Part shown: positions 6,700 through 15,332 of the stretch, in pieces
Position numbering within the stretch: the stretch's first letter is position 1
Layout of the letters: each line of letters begins with the position of its first letter
Assembly (NCBI GenBank): GCA_910584145.1
Contig: CAJTXX010000014.1
Coordinates: forward strand, 5,319-45,207
Source: an uncultured Eggerthellaceae bacterium
Lineage (GTDB): Bacteria; Actinomycetota; Coriobacteriia; Coriobacteriales; Eggerthellaceae
Reading direction: 5' to 3'
DNA: 39,889 nt
Program-made: the position numbers and the translations under genes
Notes under the pieces: generated by a model
The model's database searches: none
The model's input: only the letters and a program-made list of their open reading frames with translations
Told to the model about the DNA's origin: nothing

Positions 6700-8484
6700 T
6701 CAGGCGAGCACGTCAGCTTCGGCAGCGTTCGCCGGTTCGAGGTCGTCCTCCGCGCCCAGGTCGAGCTCGCGGTCGATCAGCACCTGGCCGATCACGTCGG
6801 CTATCACGCTGGCCAGCATGCGCAACGTCACCGCCGAATTGTCGGGAAGGTGCAGGTGCACCACGCGCCGCCCGCGATCGGCCAGCGTCAGCGCATCGCC
6901 CACCGCCTGCGCCTTCGCCAGACCGCCCAGCGACGGCGCCTCGGCATCCGCCGGCAGCGGGATGTCCTTCAACTCGTCGGCCGACACGATCAGGAACACG
7001 CCGCAATCGGGCCCGCCCTTCTGGAGCTGCCCGGTGGAATGCAGATAGCGCGGCCCCACTTCTAGGCACGACACCATGCCGAACGCCTCGGCCATGTCGT
7101 GCCGGATGCTCTCCAGCGCCTCGCGGCGCCCCTCGCCCGTGAAGGGCAGGAACGCGTTCAGCGCGAAATAATCGCCCGGCATGATGCCGCCGATCAGCCC
7201 GTACAGCGTGCTGTACAGATGCGTGCGGCTCTTCAGGCTGTGCGACTGCCGCACCTCCACCAGGCCCATGTCCACGCCGTCGGCGAACGTCTCCACGTAA
7301 TCGGGCTCGGGGATGCCCTCCGACAGGATCTTCACCACCATAGCCTTCGTTGAGGCGACATCGGGCTGGTCGAACGGGCACACGCGCATCAGGTAGCCGC
7401 ACATGGCGATGGCGTACTCCCACATGACGAAATGCTCCGCCAGCTCGTTCACGTTCTTGATGCGGTAGTTCTGCCGCGGGATGTTCGGATCGATATAGGC
7501 CAGGCTCATCTCGAAGTTGCGGCTCTCGTCCCACAGGTCGGTCTCGGTCTGGTACATGATGACCGAGCGGTCGCCCGGGTCGCTCGTCAAGAGCAGCGTG
7601 TCTATCTCGATGTTCGGCAGGATGCCCTGGCCGCCTTTGCCCAGGCTCTCCGCCACCAGCTGCTCTATCCACAGGCCCAGCACGCGCCCGCGCTTCGGCG
7701 TGAGGAAGCTGAACTTATTGCGCCCCTGGCAGTAGTTGTCGAACAGGAACGCGGCCAGGTTCACCGCCGGATTGTCGATGGCGTCCTCGCTGCAACGGCA
7801 TTCCGCCTCGCGCGCGTGCGCCAGGAAGTCGTTGAGGTCGATGCCCACCAGCGCCGCCGGCAGCAGGCCGAACACGGACAGCGCGCTGAAACGCCCGCCG
7901 ATGGACGGCTCGCCCGGGAACACGGCGCGCCAGCCTTCTTCGATAGCCATGCGCTCGAGCTCGGTGCCCGGGTCGGTTATGGCCACCACGTGCTTCGGGA
8001 AATCGGCGCCGAGCGCTTCCTCGAAATGCGCGCGCACAGCCTTCAACTGCATGCGCGGCTCGATGGTGCCGCCGCTCTTGCTGCTTATGATGAACAGCGT
8101 GCGCGCCGGGTCGCACGACGCGAACAGCGCGCGCATGCGCACGGGCGAGTCGCTGTCGAGCGTCTTGAACGACACCCGGTTGCGATCGGGCTTGTTGTAC
8201 TTGGTGATGGTCATGGGCGCCTGCGTGGAGCCGCCCTGTCCCAGCAGCACCACCGACTCGATGCCATCAGCCACCACCTCATCGGCGAAGGCCATGAGCG
8301 CATCGACGTCGCACTGCGGCTTACTGCCCAGCGTGGCCCACCCCATGAACTCGTTCGCGCATGCCTGCGCCTCTTCCGAAAAATCGAACACGCTGCCGTC
8401 CTGCGCGAAGATGCGGCTGGCGATATGCTCCTTCACCAGCGTCTTGGCCGACGGGTACAGCTTTTCCATATCCCCGGATATCAT
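6700..8484 (-). CDS. pgi: glucose-6-phosphate isomerase
   Basis: This enzyme interconverts glucose 6-phosphate and fructose 6-phosphate in glycolysis and gluconeogenesis. The 594-residue product has the sugar-isomerase SIS signatures: VVLLGQGGSTQAP near residue 80, IISSKSGGTIEP near 134, and a Gly-rich GEPSIGGRFSALS loop near 191. The C-terminal part, with GPRYLHSTGQLQKGGPDCGVF and the following ~90 residues, most resembles the isomerase half of the transaldolase-isomerase fusions seen in some bacteria. No transaldolase domain is present here. The start at 8484 is uncertain: an in-frame ATG at 8469 (MEKLYPS) also fits, and both have only weak GGAG/GGGG ribosome sites. It lies 55 bp upstream of hypF on the same strand. 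Confidence 0.93.
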   Translation of the reverse strand: MISGDMEKLYPSAKTLVKEHIASRIFAQDGSVFDFSEEAQACANEFMGWATLGSKPQCDVDALMAFADEVVADGIESVVLLGQGGSTQAPMTITKYNKPDRNRVSFKTLDSDSPVRMRALFASCDPARTLFIISSKSGGTIEPRMQLKAVRAHFEEALGADFPKHVVAITDPGTELERMAIEEGWRAVFPGEPSIGGRFSALSVFGLLPAALVGIDLNDFLAHAREAECRCSEDAIDNPAVNLAAFLFDNYCQGRNKFSFLTPKRGRVLGLWIEQLVAESLGKGGQGILPNIEIDTLLLTSDPGDRSVIMYQTETDLWDESRNFEMSLAYIDPNIPRQNYRIKNVNELAEHFVMWEYAIAMCGYLMRVCPFDQPDVASTKAMVVKILSEGIPEPDYVETFADGVDMGLVEVRQSHSLKSRTHLYSTLYGLIGGIMPGDYFALNAFLPFTGEGRREALESIRHDMAEAFGMVSCLEVGPRYLHSTGQLQKGGPDCGVFLIVSADELKDIPLPADAEAPSLGGLAKAQAVGDALTLADRGRRVVHLHLPDNSAVTLRMLASVIADVIGQVLIDRELDLGAEDDLEPANAAEADVLA

Positions 8485-8615
8485 GTGCTCCGCTTTTCTC
8501 TCGGGTACGTTTCAGCAGATTCTACCGTAAATCGAGAAAGGGCACGTACGCGGCGCGGATAACGATGCTGCGTGATGCTATAATCCGTCTACCAAATGTA
8601 ACGAAAGCGGAACGA

Positions 8616-9563
8616 ATGGACCAGAAACGCACCAGGCATCCGGCATGTCGCATCATGGCGACCCTTGCCTGCGCGTCCATCGTCTCAGCTTCCGTGCCCA
8701 TCTTGGGCTGCGCGGCGCCCGGCGTCGCGGAAGGCACCACCGCAGGCCCAGCCTACACCGAGCCCAGCACCATAGCCACCGACGCCTTCAATGAAGATGC
8801 CGCCGTGCATTTCGCCGATTGCGCCATCGACGCGTCCACCGTGCAGGAGGGCTACATCGGCGCACGCGGCAGCGCCGCGAGCCGCTTGAAGCTGCAAGTG
8901 ACCTGCGGCCAGATGAGCTACAACTACGACCTGCCCGCCGACAACACGCCCATCTACGCGCCGCTCAACATGGGCGACGGCTCCTATACATTCCGCATCA
9001 TGCAGAACACCGACGGCAGCAACTACGTGGAGGTGGGCAGCACCAGCGCCGCCGTGCAGTTGGCCGACCCGTTCGCGCCGTTCTTGCACCCGAATGTGTT
9101 CTGCGACTACACGCCGCAGAGCGCCTGCGTGGCCAAGGCGCGCGAGCTGGCCGCGGGCGCCCAGAACCAGGGCGATGTGGTGCGCAACGTCTACGATTGG
9201 ATGGTAGAGGCCATCGCCTACGACAGCGAGAAGGCGTCGCAGCTCGCCGATGTCACCGGCTATGTGCCCGACCCCGACGAGACGCTCAGCACCGGCAAGG
9301 GCATCTGCTTCGACTACGCGTCGCTCGCGGCAGCGATGTTCCGCAGCTTAGGGCTGCCGTGCAAAGTGATAACCGGGTACGTGTCGCCGGGCGACCTGTA
9401 CCATGCGTGGAACATGATCTACATAGACGGCGAATGGATGAGCGCTGAGATAACGGTAGAGGCGGACACGTGGTGCCGCATCGACCTGACATTCGCCGCC
9501 GCACAGCAGGGCACCGAGACCGTGGGCGACGGCGAGACATACACCGATAGGTTCGTGTACTAG
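8616..9563 (+). CDS. transglutaminase-like secreted lipoprotein
   Basis: The protein (315 residues) is predicted to be exported and lipid-anchored: a basic N-terminus, a hydrophobic segment and the lipobox ILGC with Cys32. The C-terminal domain has the transglutaminase/papain-like triad in the usual order: Cys231 in GKGICFDYASL, His263 in YHAWNM and Asp271 in IYIDGEW. It could be a protease, cross-linking enzyme or peptidoglycan-acting protein; the substrate cannot be told. The start at 8616 is chosen because it gives a proper signal peptide and follows AAAGCGGA. The open frame upstream overlaps the pgi start region antisense. It ends 20 bp before the pilus-like operon and may be its first gene. 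Confidence 0.85.
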   Translation: MDQKRTRHPACRIMATLACASIVSASVPILGCAAPGVAEGTTAGPAYTEPSTIATDAFNEDAAVHFADCAIDASTVQEGYIGARGSAASRLKLQVTCGQMSYNYDLPADNTPIYAPLNMGDGSYTFRIMQNTDGSNYVEVGSTSAAVQLADPFAPFLHPNVFCDYTPQSACVAKARELAAGAQNQGDVVRNVYDWMVEAIAYDSEKASQLADVTGYVPDPDETLSTGKGICFDYASLAAAMFRSLGLPCKVITGYVSPGDLYHAWNMIYIDGEWMSAEITVEADTWCRIDLTFAAAQQGTETVGDGETYTDRFVY

Positions 9564-9583
9564 AGAGCTAGAGGCAAGAGGAT

Positions 9584-10636
9584 ATGGCGGATACGAAACT
9601 GAGCAGTGCAGAGCTGCGAGCATTCTTCGAGAATGTGGCGCTGATGCTGTCCGTGGGCGTGCAGACCGACGAAGCGGTGCATCTGCTGCTGGAATCCACC
9701 GACGACGGCGCGCTGCGCCGCTGCGCGCAGCGGGTGTACACCGCGCTGATAGAGGGCGACGCGCTGTCGGCGGCCATGCAGCAGACGGGCTCTTTCCCCG
9801 CATATGCGGTGTCGTTGGTGGCAGCAGGCGAGGGCACCGGGCGCACCGAGAGCGTGCTGCGCCAGCTCGCCGGCTACTACGACGAGGAAGAGCGCCTGTT
9901 CGCGAAGGTGCGCGCCTCCATCGGATACCCGTGCGTGCTGCTGTGCGTGCTGAGCGCGATACTCGCGTTCACCGTGGCGGCCATCTTGCCGGTGTTCCTG
10001 GGCGTATACGAGTCGATGGCGGGCGGGTTGGCCGCGTCGTCGTATGGCATGGTGGGCGCCGGCATGGTCATCGGCTGGGTGGCGCTCGGGTTGACGCTCG
10101 TGCTGACGGTGCTGGCGCTGGTAGCATTCGCATCGAGCCGCACGCCGACCGGCCGCGAGCGCCTGATGCGCACGCTGGGGAAGATGCCGTTCGCTCGCGC
10201 AGCGTTCTCACGCCTGGCGCTGTCGCAGTTCACCTCGGCGCTGGCCGTGTACACGGCGGCGGGCATGAACGTCGACGACGCGGTGGGTGAAGCGCTGCGG
10301 ACGGTGGAAGACGCCGCCCTGCGCGCGAAGGTGGCGGCCGCTTACGGCTCCATGACCGAGCCCGTGCGCGCCAGCAGCCTGCCGCAGGCGTTCGCCGCCG
10401 CGGGCGTGTTCGATGCGCAGCATATCCGCACGCTGACATTCGGCCTGCGCACCGGGCGCGTCGATGATGTGCTGACCGAGCTCGCAGACGGGTTCTTCGA
10501 CGAGGCCATCGACGGCTTCGATGCGATGGTCGACCGGGTGGAGCCGGCGCTCGCGGGCTTCACCACCGTAGCGGTGGGCGCCACGCTCATAGCGGTGATG
10601 CTGCCGCTCATAGGCATCATGGGGACCATAGGCTAG
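9584..10636 (+). CDS. type II secretion F / PilC-like inner membrane platform protein
   Basis: The 350-residue protein has the two-fold T2SSF architecture. A first helical domain at about residues 8-115 contains the motifs GVQTDEAV and ALIEGDALSAAM...FPAYAVSLVAAGEGTG. Membrane segments follow near 112-138 and 150-185. A second domain lies at about 200-310 (ALAVYTAAGMNVDDAV), with a final membrane segment at 325-347 (VAVGATLIAVMLPLIGIMG). PilC/GspF proteins couple the cytoplasmic ATPase to pilin movement in the membrane. An AGAGG-type ribosome site lies upstream. It heads a tight operon of small membrane proteins and PilT, so a type IV pilus or pseudopilus role is likely. Confidence 0.9.
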   Translation: MADTKLSSAELRAFFENVALMLSVGVQTDEAVHLLLESTDDGALRRCAQRVYTALIEGDALSAAMQQTGSFPAYAVSLVAAGEGTGRTESVLRQLAGYYDEEERLFAKVRASIGYPCVLLCVLSAILAFTVAAILPVFLGVYESMAGGLAASSYGMVGAGMVIGWVALGLTLVLTVLALVAFASSRTPTGRERLMRTLGKMPFARAAFSRLALSQFTSALAVYTAAGMNVDDAVGEALRTVEDAALRAKVAAAYGSMTEPVRASSLPQAFAAAGVFDAQHIRTLTFGLRTGRVDDVLTELADGFFDEAIDGFDAMVDRVEPALAGFTTVAVGATLIAVMLPLIGIMGTIG

Positions 10637-10683
10637 GCGCGGGGCATCCATTGAGCAGCATACGGGAACAGAACGAGGACAGC

Positions 10684-11091
10684 ATGCGCGAGCGCGAGCA
10701 TGAGCGCCTGGTGATGAGAGGGCCCGCCGACGAGGGCCGCGCGGCCGCTGGCCAGGCTGCCGACGATCGACGCTTCTCCGGCGAGGCTGCCGGTTCGGCG
10801 TCGCTCGGCGAGGAGATGCTCTTGGTGCTGGTGGCCGTGGTGCTGGCCGTAGGGCTCTGGGTGGGCGCGGGCGCCGCGGCCCAGCAGGCGCGCGAGCAGG
10901 GCGCGGTGTCGCTGCGGCAGACCGTGATGGACGCCGCCATGCAATGCTTCGCCATAGAGGGCGCCTACCCGCAGACGCTGCGCTATCTGGAAGAGCGCTA
11001 CGGCGTGTCCATCAACCACGAGGCGTACGCTGTCACCTACGAGGCGTTCGCGTCGAACGTGGCGCCCAGCGTAGTGGTGGTGCCCCGATGA
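10684..11091 (+). CDS. small single-pass membrane protein of the pilus-like operon
   Basis: This 135-residue protein has a charged N-terminal arm (~45 residues), one membrane helix (MLLVLVAVVLAVGLWVGAG) and a periplasmic or external domain. I do not recognise the family. No prepilin cleavage motif is evident, although the helix followed by a region beginning AAQQAREQGAV resembles pilin-like organisation, and an acidic EE pair precedes the helix. The ATG at 10684 follows GAGGA with a five-base spacer; a TTG at 10651 would add 11 residues. Its stop codon overlaps the next start (ATGA at 11088-11091), which indicates translational coupling. Confidence 0.7.
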   Translation: MREREHERLVMRGPADEGRAAAGQAADDRRFSGEAAGSASLGEEMLLVLVAVVLAVGLWVGAGAAAQQAREQGAVSLRQTVMDAAMQCFAIEGAYPQTLRYLEERYGVSINHEAYAVTYEAFASNVAPSVVVVPR

Positions 11092-11561
11092 GGCGCGCAG
11101 ACCGCATGGCAGGGAGGACCGCGGCGCTCGCGCTGTTCACGCTGTTCGCCGTGGCGCTGCTGCTGGCGCTCGTGGCCGGCGTGCGCGTCTACGCCGCGCT
11201 GGTGAGCGCAGAGGACGCCGTGGAAGATGACCGCTTCGCCACCGGGCTGCTCGTGAACAGCGTGCGCGGGGCCGACGCGATCGACGCCGTGGGAGCGGCC
11301 GCCGGGCCGCAGGGCGAAGCGCTGGTGCTGACCGAGCGCGCCCGCGGCGGCGCATTCCAAACGCGTATATATATGTACGACGGCATGCTGATGCAGGAAT
11401 ACGCTGTGCAGGACGCGCCGTTCAATCCGCAGAGCGCCACCCCGGTGCTCGCCACCGATAGCTTCTGGTTCGCCTTCGACGACGGGCTGCTCACCATCGG
11501 CACCGACCAGGGCACGACCTGCGTGGCGCTGCGCAGCGCGCGAACGGAGGCATCATGGTAG
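11088..11561 (+). CDS. membrane-anchored pilus-operon protein, DUF4860-like
   Basis: This 157-residue protein has a short basic N-terminus, one hydrophobic helix at about residues 10-35 (ALALFTLFAVALLLALVAGV) and a beta-rich external domain. The order of motifs (LLVNSVRGAD, ALVLTERARGGAFQTRIYMYDGMLMQEYAV, ATDSFWFAFDDGLLTIGTDQG) resembles DUF4860 proteins found in pilus-type clusters; this is recalled by pattern and not tested. It overlaps the upstream gene by 4 bp (ATGA) and the downstream gene by 7 bp, so it belongs to the same transcript. Confidence 0.75.
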   Translation: MRRADRMAGRTAALALFTLFAVALLLALVAGVRVYAALVSAEDAVEDDRFATGLLVNSVRGADAIDAVGAAAGPQGEALVLTERARGGAFQTRIYMYDGMLMQEYAVQDAPFNPQSATPVLATDSFWFAFDDGLLTIGTDQGTTCVALRSARTEASW

Positions 11562-11974
11562 GCCGCCTGAGGGAGCGCACCCGCGCGCGCAGCGAGCGGG
11601 CACGGGGCGCGTTCATGGTGGAAGCCATGCTCATGCTGGCTTGCCTGCTGATCGTGTTGGCTGTGGTCATGGCGGCGTTCGGCGCTGCGTGGACGCAAGG
11701 CGCGCGCACCGACCGCGCGCAGCAGGCCATGACGCTGGCGCAGCAGACCGCCGAGCGCTTCGCCGCCGACCCAGCGCAGGTGCCGCCGCTCCAGGAAGAG
11801 GGCGGCTACACGGTGCGCTGCGAGGTAGAGCCCGAGCCGCGCGCGGCTGGCACCCTGTTGCACGCCACCATCTCCGTCGAGCACGAAGGCGCCGAAGCCT
11901 TCCAGCTGCGCGCCACCCGCTACCTCAGCGCGGATGGCGCGCAAGGCACGAGCGCGGAAGGCGGTGATGCCTGA
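11555..11974 (+). CDS. prepilin-like protein (type IV pilin N-terminus)
   Basis: This 139-residue protein begins with a basic leader ending ERARG, followed by AFMVEAMLMLACLLIVLAVV. That is a class III prepilin signal: Gly at -1, hydrophobic mature N-terminus and Glu at +5. The predicted peptidase is encoded at 23495. After the helix comes a ~95-residue domain with few Cys and no clear family. It is therefore a pilin or pseudopilin; minor versus major cannot be decided. It overlaps its upstream neighbour by 7 bp and its TGA shares one base with the next ATG. Confidence 0.82.
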   Translation: MVGRLRERTRARSERARGAFMVEAMLMLACLLIVLAVVMAAFGAAWTQGARTDRAQQAMTLAQQTAERFAADPAQVPPLQEEGGYTVRCEVEPEPRAAGTLLHATISVEHEGAEAFQLRATRYLSADGAQGTSAEGGDA

Positions 11975-12531
11975 TGGCGCGCAGCCACCCCGTGCGCATA
12001 GGCGTGCTGAACCTGCTGGTAGTGGTGATAGCCCTGAGCTTGGCTGTGCTGGCGCTGCTGGCGCTGGTCACCGCGCAAGCGGGCGCGCGCCTGAGCGAGC
12101 GCCAGGCAGACGAGCTGCACCAGGTCTACGCCGCCGAAGCCGCTGGGCAGCAGTTCTTAGCGGTGGTGGACGCGCAGCTCGATCAACTGCGCCAGAGCAG
12201 CGCCGACCCGCAGCAGATGATGCGCATGCTCGACGCCGCCGCGCAGTCGTGCGCACAAGCGGCCGCCAGCGCGCAAGAAGCCGCCGAGGCCGGCACCACC
12301 GGCGAGGCGCATGCGCTCACCCCCGAGCAATCCGCCACCCCTATCGAGCACCTGGCCCCCACGGGCCAGACCATCGGCGTGCTCATAGGCAGCTTCACCA
12401 CCGAACAGAACCAGAATCTGACCTGCACGCTGGCCATACACGCCGACGCCACCTACGAGGTGATCGGCTGGAAGCAGGCGAAGCTCTGGAGCGACGATGC
12501 GAACAGCGAGCGATTGCTGATAACCGAATGA
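11974..12531 (+). CDS. pilus-operon membrane protein with Ala/Gln-rich ectodomain
   Basis: The 185-residue product has a hydrophobic N-terminal helix (residues ~10-35, LNLLVVVIALSLAVLALLALVTA) followed by a helical Ala/Gln-rich region (about 37-105) and a small C-terminal domain (LTCTLAIHADATYEVIGWKQAKLW). The layout is like PilX/GspK-type minor components, but no Glu+5 motif is seen and the family is not recognised. It starts one base inside the previous stop codon and ends 47 bp before pilT. Confidence 0.75.
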   Translation: MARSHPVRIGVLNLLVVVIALSLAVLALLALVTAQAGARLSERQADELHQVYAAEAAGQQFLAVVDAQLDQLRQSSADPQQMMRMLDAAAQSCAQAAASAQEAAEAGTTGEAHALTPEQSATPIEHLAPTGQTIGVLIGSFTTEQNQNLTCTLAIHADATYEVIGWKQAKLWSDDANSERLLITE

Positions 12532-12578
12532 CGACCGGACGCGAGCGCGCCCGAGCGGCGCAACCCGAAGGAGAGACG

Positions 12579-13649
12579 ATGAAACTGGACGAGCTGTTGA
12601 AGGATATGGTCGACGCGAAGGCATCCGACGTATTCATTATCGCCGGGCTTCCGCTGGCGTGGCGCACAGACGGGCGCCAGGTGCGCCAAGACGCCGCCGC
12701 CCTGCGCCCGGCTGACACCGAAGAGCTGATCGGGCAGATATACCAGCTAGCCGGCCGGCCCATGCAGCAGCTGGCCGACGCGCGCAACCATGACGACGAC
12801 TTCTCGTTCGCCCTGCCCGGCACCGGGCGCTTCCGCGTGAACGTGTTCCGTCAGCGCGGCAGCTTGGGCGCGGTCATCCGCATCATCCCCTTCGCGCTGC
12901 CGACGCCCGAAGAGCTCAACATACCCTCTGAGGTGATGCGCCTCGCCGACTTGAAGAAGGGCCTGGTGCTCGTCACCGGACCGGCGGGTGCGGGCAAATC
13001 GTCGACGCTCGCGTGCATCATCGACGACCTGAACCGCAAGCGCCAGGGGCATATCATCACCATGGAAGACCCCATCGAGTACGTGCACGCCCATCAGGGC
13101 TGCATCGTGACGCAGCGCGAAGTGCCCACCGATATCGCCACCTACGCCGAGGCCATGCGCAGCGCCATGCGCGAAGCGCCCGACGTGATGCTGCTCGGCG
13201 AGATGCGCGACGCAGAGACGATAGCGGCCGCCATGACCGCCGCCGAGATGGCGCAGCTGCTGTTCAGCACGCTGCACACCACGGGCGCGGCGAACACGAT
13301 CGACCGCATCGTGGACGCTTTCCCCGCCAGCCAGCAGCGCCAGATACGCATGCAGCTGTCGATGGTGCTGCAAGCGGTGGTCAGCCAGCAGCTGGTGCCC
13401 ACCGAAGACGGCGGCGTGGTGCCGGCGTTCGAGATCATGTACGCCACGCCGGCCATCCGCAACCTGATACGCGAGGAGAAGACGCACCAGATCGACAGCG
13501 TCATAGCCGCGAGCGGCGCCGAGGGCATGCGCACGATGGACCAGAGCCTCTACGATCTGGCAGCGCGCGGGGTCATCTCGAAGGACACGGCGCTGCGCTA
13601 TGGCATCCACCAGGAAGCGCTGGCGAACCGCTTCGAGCACAGCGCGTAG
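12579..13649 (+). CDS. pilT: type IV pilus retraction ATPase PilT
   Basis: PilT is a hexameric cytoplasmic ATPase that depolymerises type IV pili, driving twitching, adhesion or DNA uptake. The 356-residue length is typical. Motifs are Walker A GPAGAGKSS (134-142), an Asp-box region MEDPIEYVH (~162-170), Walker B PDVMLLGEMRD (201-211), a His box LFSTLHTTGAANTIDR (~228-243), and AIRNLIREEK (292-301), which is the signature separating PilT from extension ATPases. The ATG at 12579 follows AAGGAGAG. The frame is open upstream but that part overlaps the previous gene. No PilB-like extension ATPase is found in the window. Confidence 0.95.
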   Translation: MKLDELLKDMVDAKASDVFIIAGLPLAWRTDGRQVRQDAAALRPADTEELIGQIYQLAGRPMQQLADARNHDDDFSFALPGTGRFRVNVFRQRGSLGAVIRIIPFALPTPEELNIPSEVMRLADLKKGLVLVTGPAGAGKSSTLACIIDDLNRKRQGHIITMEDPIEYVHAHQGCIVTQREVPTDIATYAEAMRSAMREAPDVMLLGEMRDAETIAAAMTAAEMAQLLFSTLHTTGAANTIDRIVDAFPASQQRQIRMQLSMVLQAVVSQQLVPTEDGGVVPAFEIMYATPAIRNLIREEKTHQIDSVIAASGAEGMRTMDQSLYDLAARGVISKDTALRYGIHQEALANRFEHSA

Positions 13650-13772
13650 GCGGCGCGGGAAGAGGAGCGCGGAGCGCCAACGGCTGTCGGCAGGAAGCAG
13701 GCAGCCGCTCGCCCGCGTGCAGCGCAGCGGCTAGCAGCGCGCGGCCGTCACCCTGCGGCCCCGCCCGCCGCG

Positions 13773-14633
13773 CTACAAGTAGATGAGGCACATACCGATC
13801 AGCATGCCGACCACCACGAGGATGGCGGGCACGCGCGAGCGGTACATCAGGATGGATTGCGGGATTATCTCGCCGAACACCACGTAGAGCATGGCGCCCG
13901 AAGCGAAGCCCAGCGAGCAGCAGAGGCCGAGCGGCCCTATGTCGCCGAGCCACACGCCGAGCCATGCGCCGATCAGCATGGGCAGCCCCGAGCACGCCGT
14001 CAGCAAGATGGCCTTCGCCCGGCCCATGCCGCCCGCCACCAGCGGCACCGTCACCGCCATCCCCTCGGGGATGTTATGCAGCCCGATCAGCACCGCCAGC
14101 ATGAGGCCCATCGACACCGCGCCGTCATCCTGTATGGCGAACCCGGCGCCGATCGACATGCCCTCGGGGATGTTGTGCAACGCGATGGCGAAGGCTATCA
14201 CCACGCCCGCCGTCCACAGCTCGCGCTTCGCAGCGCCCTGCCGCGCGTGCTCGTTGTAGTGGTTCACATGGTGCAGCTCGTCGATGTTGTCGTGCACCTT
14301 CGGATGGTCGGTGCTGGCCGTGTGCGCCACCTGCCCTTCGGTGCGCTTGTCTATCACATGGTTCAGCAGCAGCACCAAGAACACGCCGAGGAACACGGTA
14401 GCTGCGGTCATCAGCACGCCAGGGCCGCCGGCGAGCTGCTTGCCGGCCTCGACGCTCTCCACCAGCAGCTCGAAGCAGACGATGGCGATCATGACGCCGC
14501 TGGTAGCGCTCAGCAGCAGGCTGATGACCTTATTCGAGCTCTTCCGGAACAGCGACCCGATGACGCCGCCCGCACCGGTGCCCCCTACCCCGGCCAGCAG
14601 CGTTACGAGGCTTATGCGTATCAGCTCATCCAT
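13773..14633 (-). CDS. ZIP family metal transporter
   Basis: ZIP proteins bring divalent metal ions such as zinc or iron into the cytoplasm. The 286-residue protein has about eight membrane helices and two copies of the metal-binding helix motif HNIPEGM (residues 153-159 and 186-192). Between helices 3 and 4 is a His/Asp-rich cytoplasmic loop (about 101-130, with HPKVHD and HHVNHYNEH), as is typical for metal sensing or buffering in this family. The exact metal cannot be told. It lies convergent to pilT, 123 bp away, and 9 bp downstream of the flavin reductase-rubredoxin gene on the same strand, so the two are probably cotranscribed. Confidence 0.92.
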   Translation of the reverse strand: MDELIRISLVTLLAGVGGTGAGGVIGSLFRKSSNKVISLLLSATSGVMIAIVCFELLVESVEAGKQLAGGPGVLMTAATVFLGVFLVLLLNHVIDKRTEGQVAHTASTDHPKVHDNIDELHHVNHYNEHARQGAAKRELWTAGVVIAFAIALHNIPEGMSIGAGFAIQDDGAVSMGLMLAVLIGLHNIPEGMAVTVPLVAGGMGRAKAILLTACSGLPMLIGAWLGVWLGDIGPLGLCCSLGFASGAMLYVVFGEIIPQSILMYRSRVPAILVVVGMLIGMCLIYL

Positions 14634-14642
14634 GCTCGGCTA

Positions 14643-15332
14643 TCAGCCCTCTACCTCGATGCGCTCGAAGAAGCTCTTGCCCACGCCGCAGATGGGGCAG
14701 ATGAAATCGTCGGGGAGCTCGTCGATGTACTCGATATGCCCGCAGAGGGTGCAGCGCCACGCGTAACGCGCCGAGGGCGTTGCAGGCTCGGGCTCGCTGG
14801 CCGGCTCGTCGGCCGCCGCGGGCTCGGCCTGGTAGCTCGCCGCCTTCGGCGGGGTCTTGCCGCGCAGCACCTCATGGTAGAACCGATAGGTCATGGGCGC
14901 CTCGTCAGCCACGATGCGCGCCTCTTCCACCGTGCCCAAGAACAGCAGGTGCGAGCCCGCATCCACCGTCTGCGTCACCTTCACCGAGAAGGAGGCCGCG
15001 CACGCCTGCGTCAGGCAGGGCACGTCGGCGGAATCGAGCTCATAGGTCGTGGTGGCGAATTTGTCGAACTCCAAGCTGCTGCGGAAGCCGAACGCGCCGA
15101 TCAGGTCCATCGTGGCCGCCTCGGTCAGCACGCTGGCAGTGAAGGCGCCGGTCTGCTGGATGGCCGCCGTGGTGGCGTTCTGCTTGTTCAGCGACACGCA
15201 TACCAGAGCGGGATCGCTCGCTATCTGCTGGAACGTGTTCGCCACGCACCCCGCCATGCGCCCGTCGGCATCTTTGGCCGATATGACGAACAGCCCATAG
15301 CTCAAGGTGCGAAAAGCCGCGCGGTCTATCAT
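14643..15332 (-). CDS. flavin reductase-rubredoxin fusion (Hrb-like)
   Basis: The 229-residue protein joins an FMN-binding flavin reductase-like domain (residues ~1-160, with ISAKDADGRMAGCVANTF near 17-34) through an acidic Ala/Pro/Glu linker (165-188) to a C-terminal rubredoxin domain (191-225). The rubredoxin has its four iron ligands at Cys194, 197, 212 and 215 in CTLCGHIEYIDELPDDF-ICPICG. This is the architecture of Moorella high-molecular-weight rubredoxin, which passes electrons from NADH to flavodiiron proteins for oxygen or NO detoxification. The start at 15332 follows a strong GGAGG. An open frame extends ~180 codons upstream, but its sequence looks non-coding. Confidence 0.93.
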   Translation of the reverse strand: MIDRAAFRTLSYGLFVISAKDADGRMAGCVANTFQQIASDPALVCVSLNKQNATTAAIQQTGAFTASVLTEAATMDLIGAFGFRSSLEFDKFATTTYELDSADVPCLTQACAASFSVKVTQTVDAGSHLLFLGTVEEARIVADEAPMTYRFYHEVLRGKTPPKAASYQAEPAAADEPASEPEPATPSARYAWRCTLCGHIEYIDELPDDFICPICGVGKSFFERIEVEG

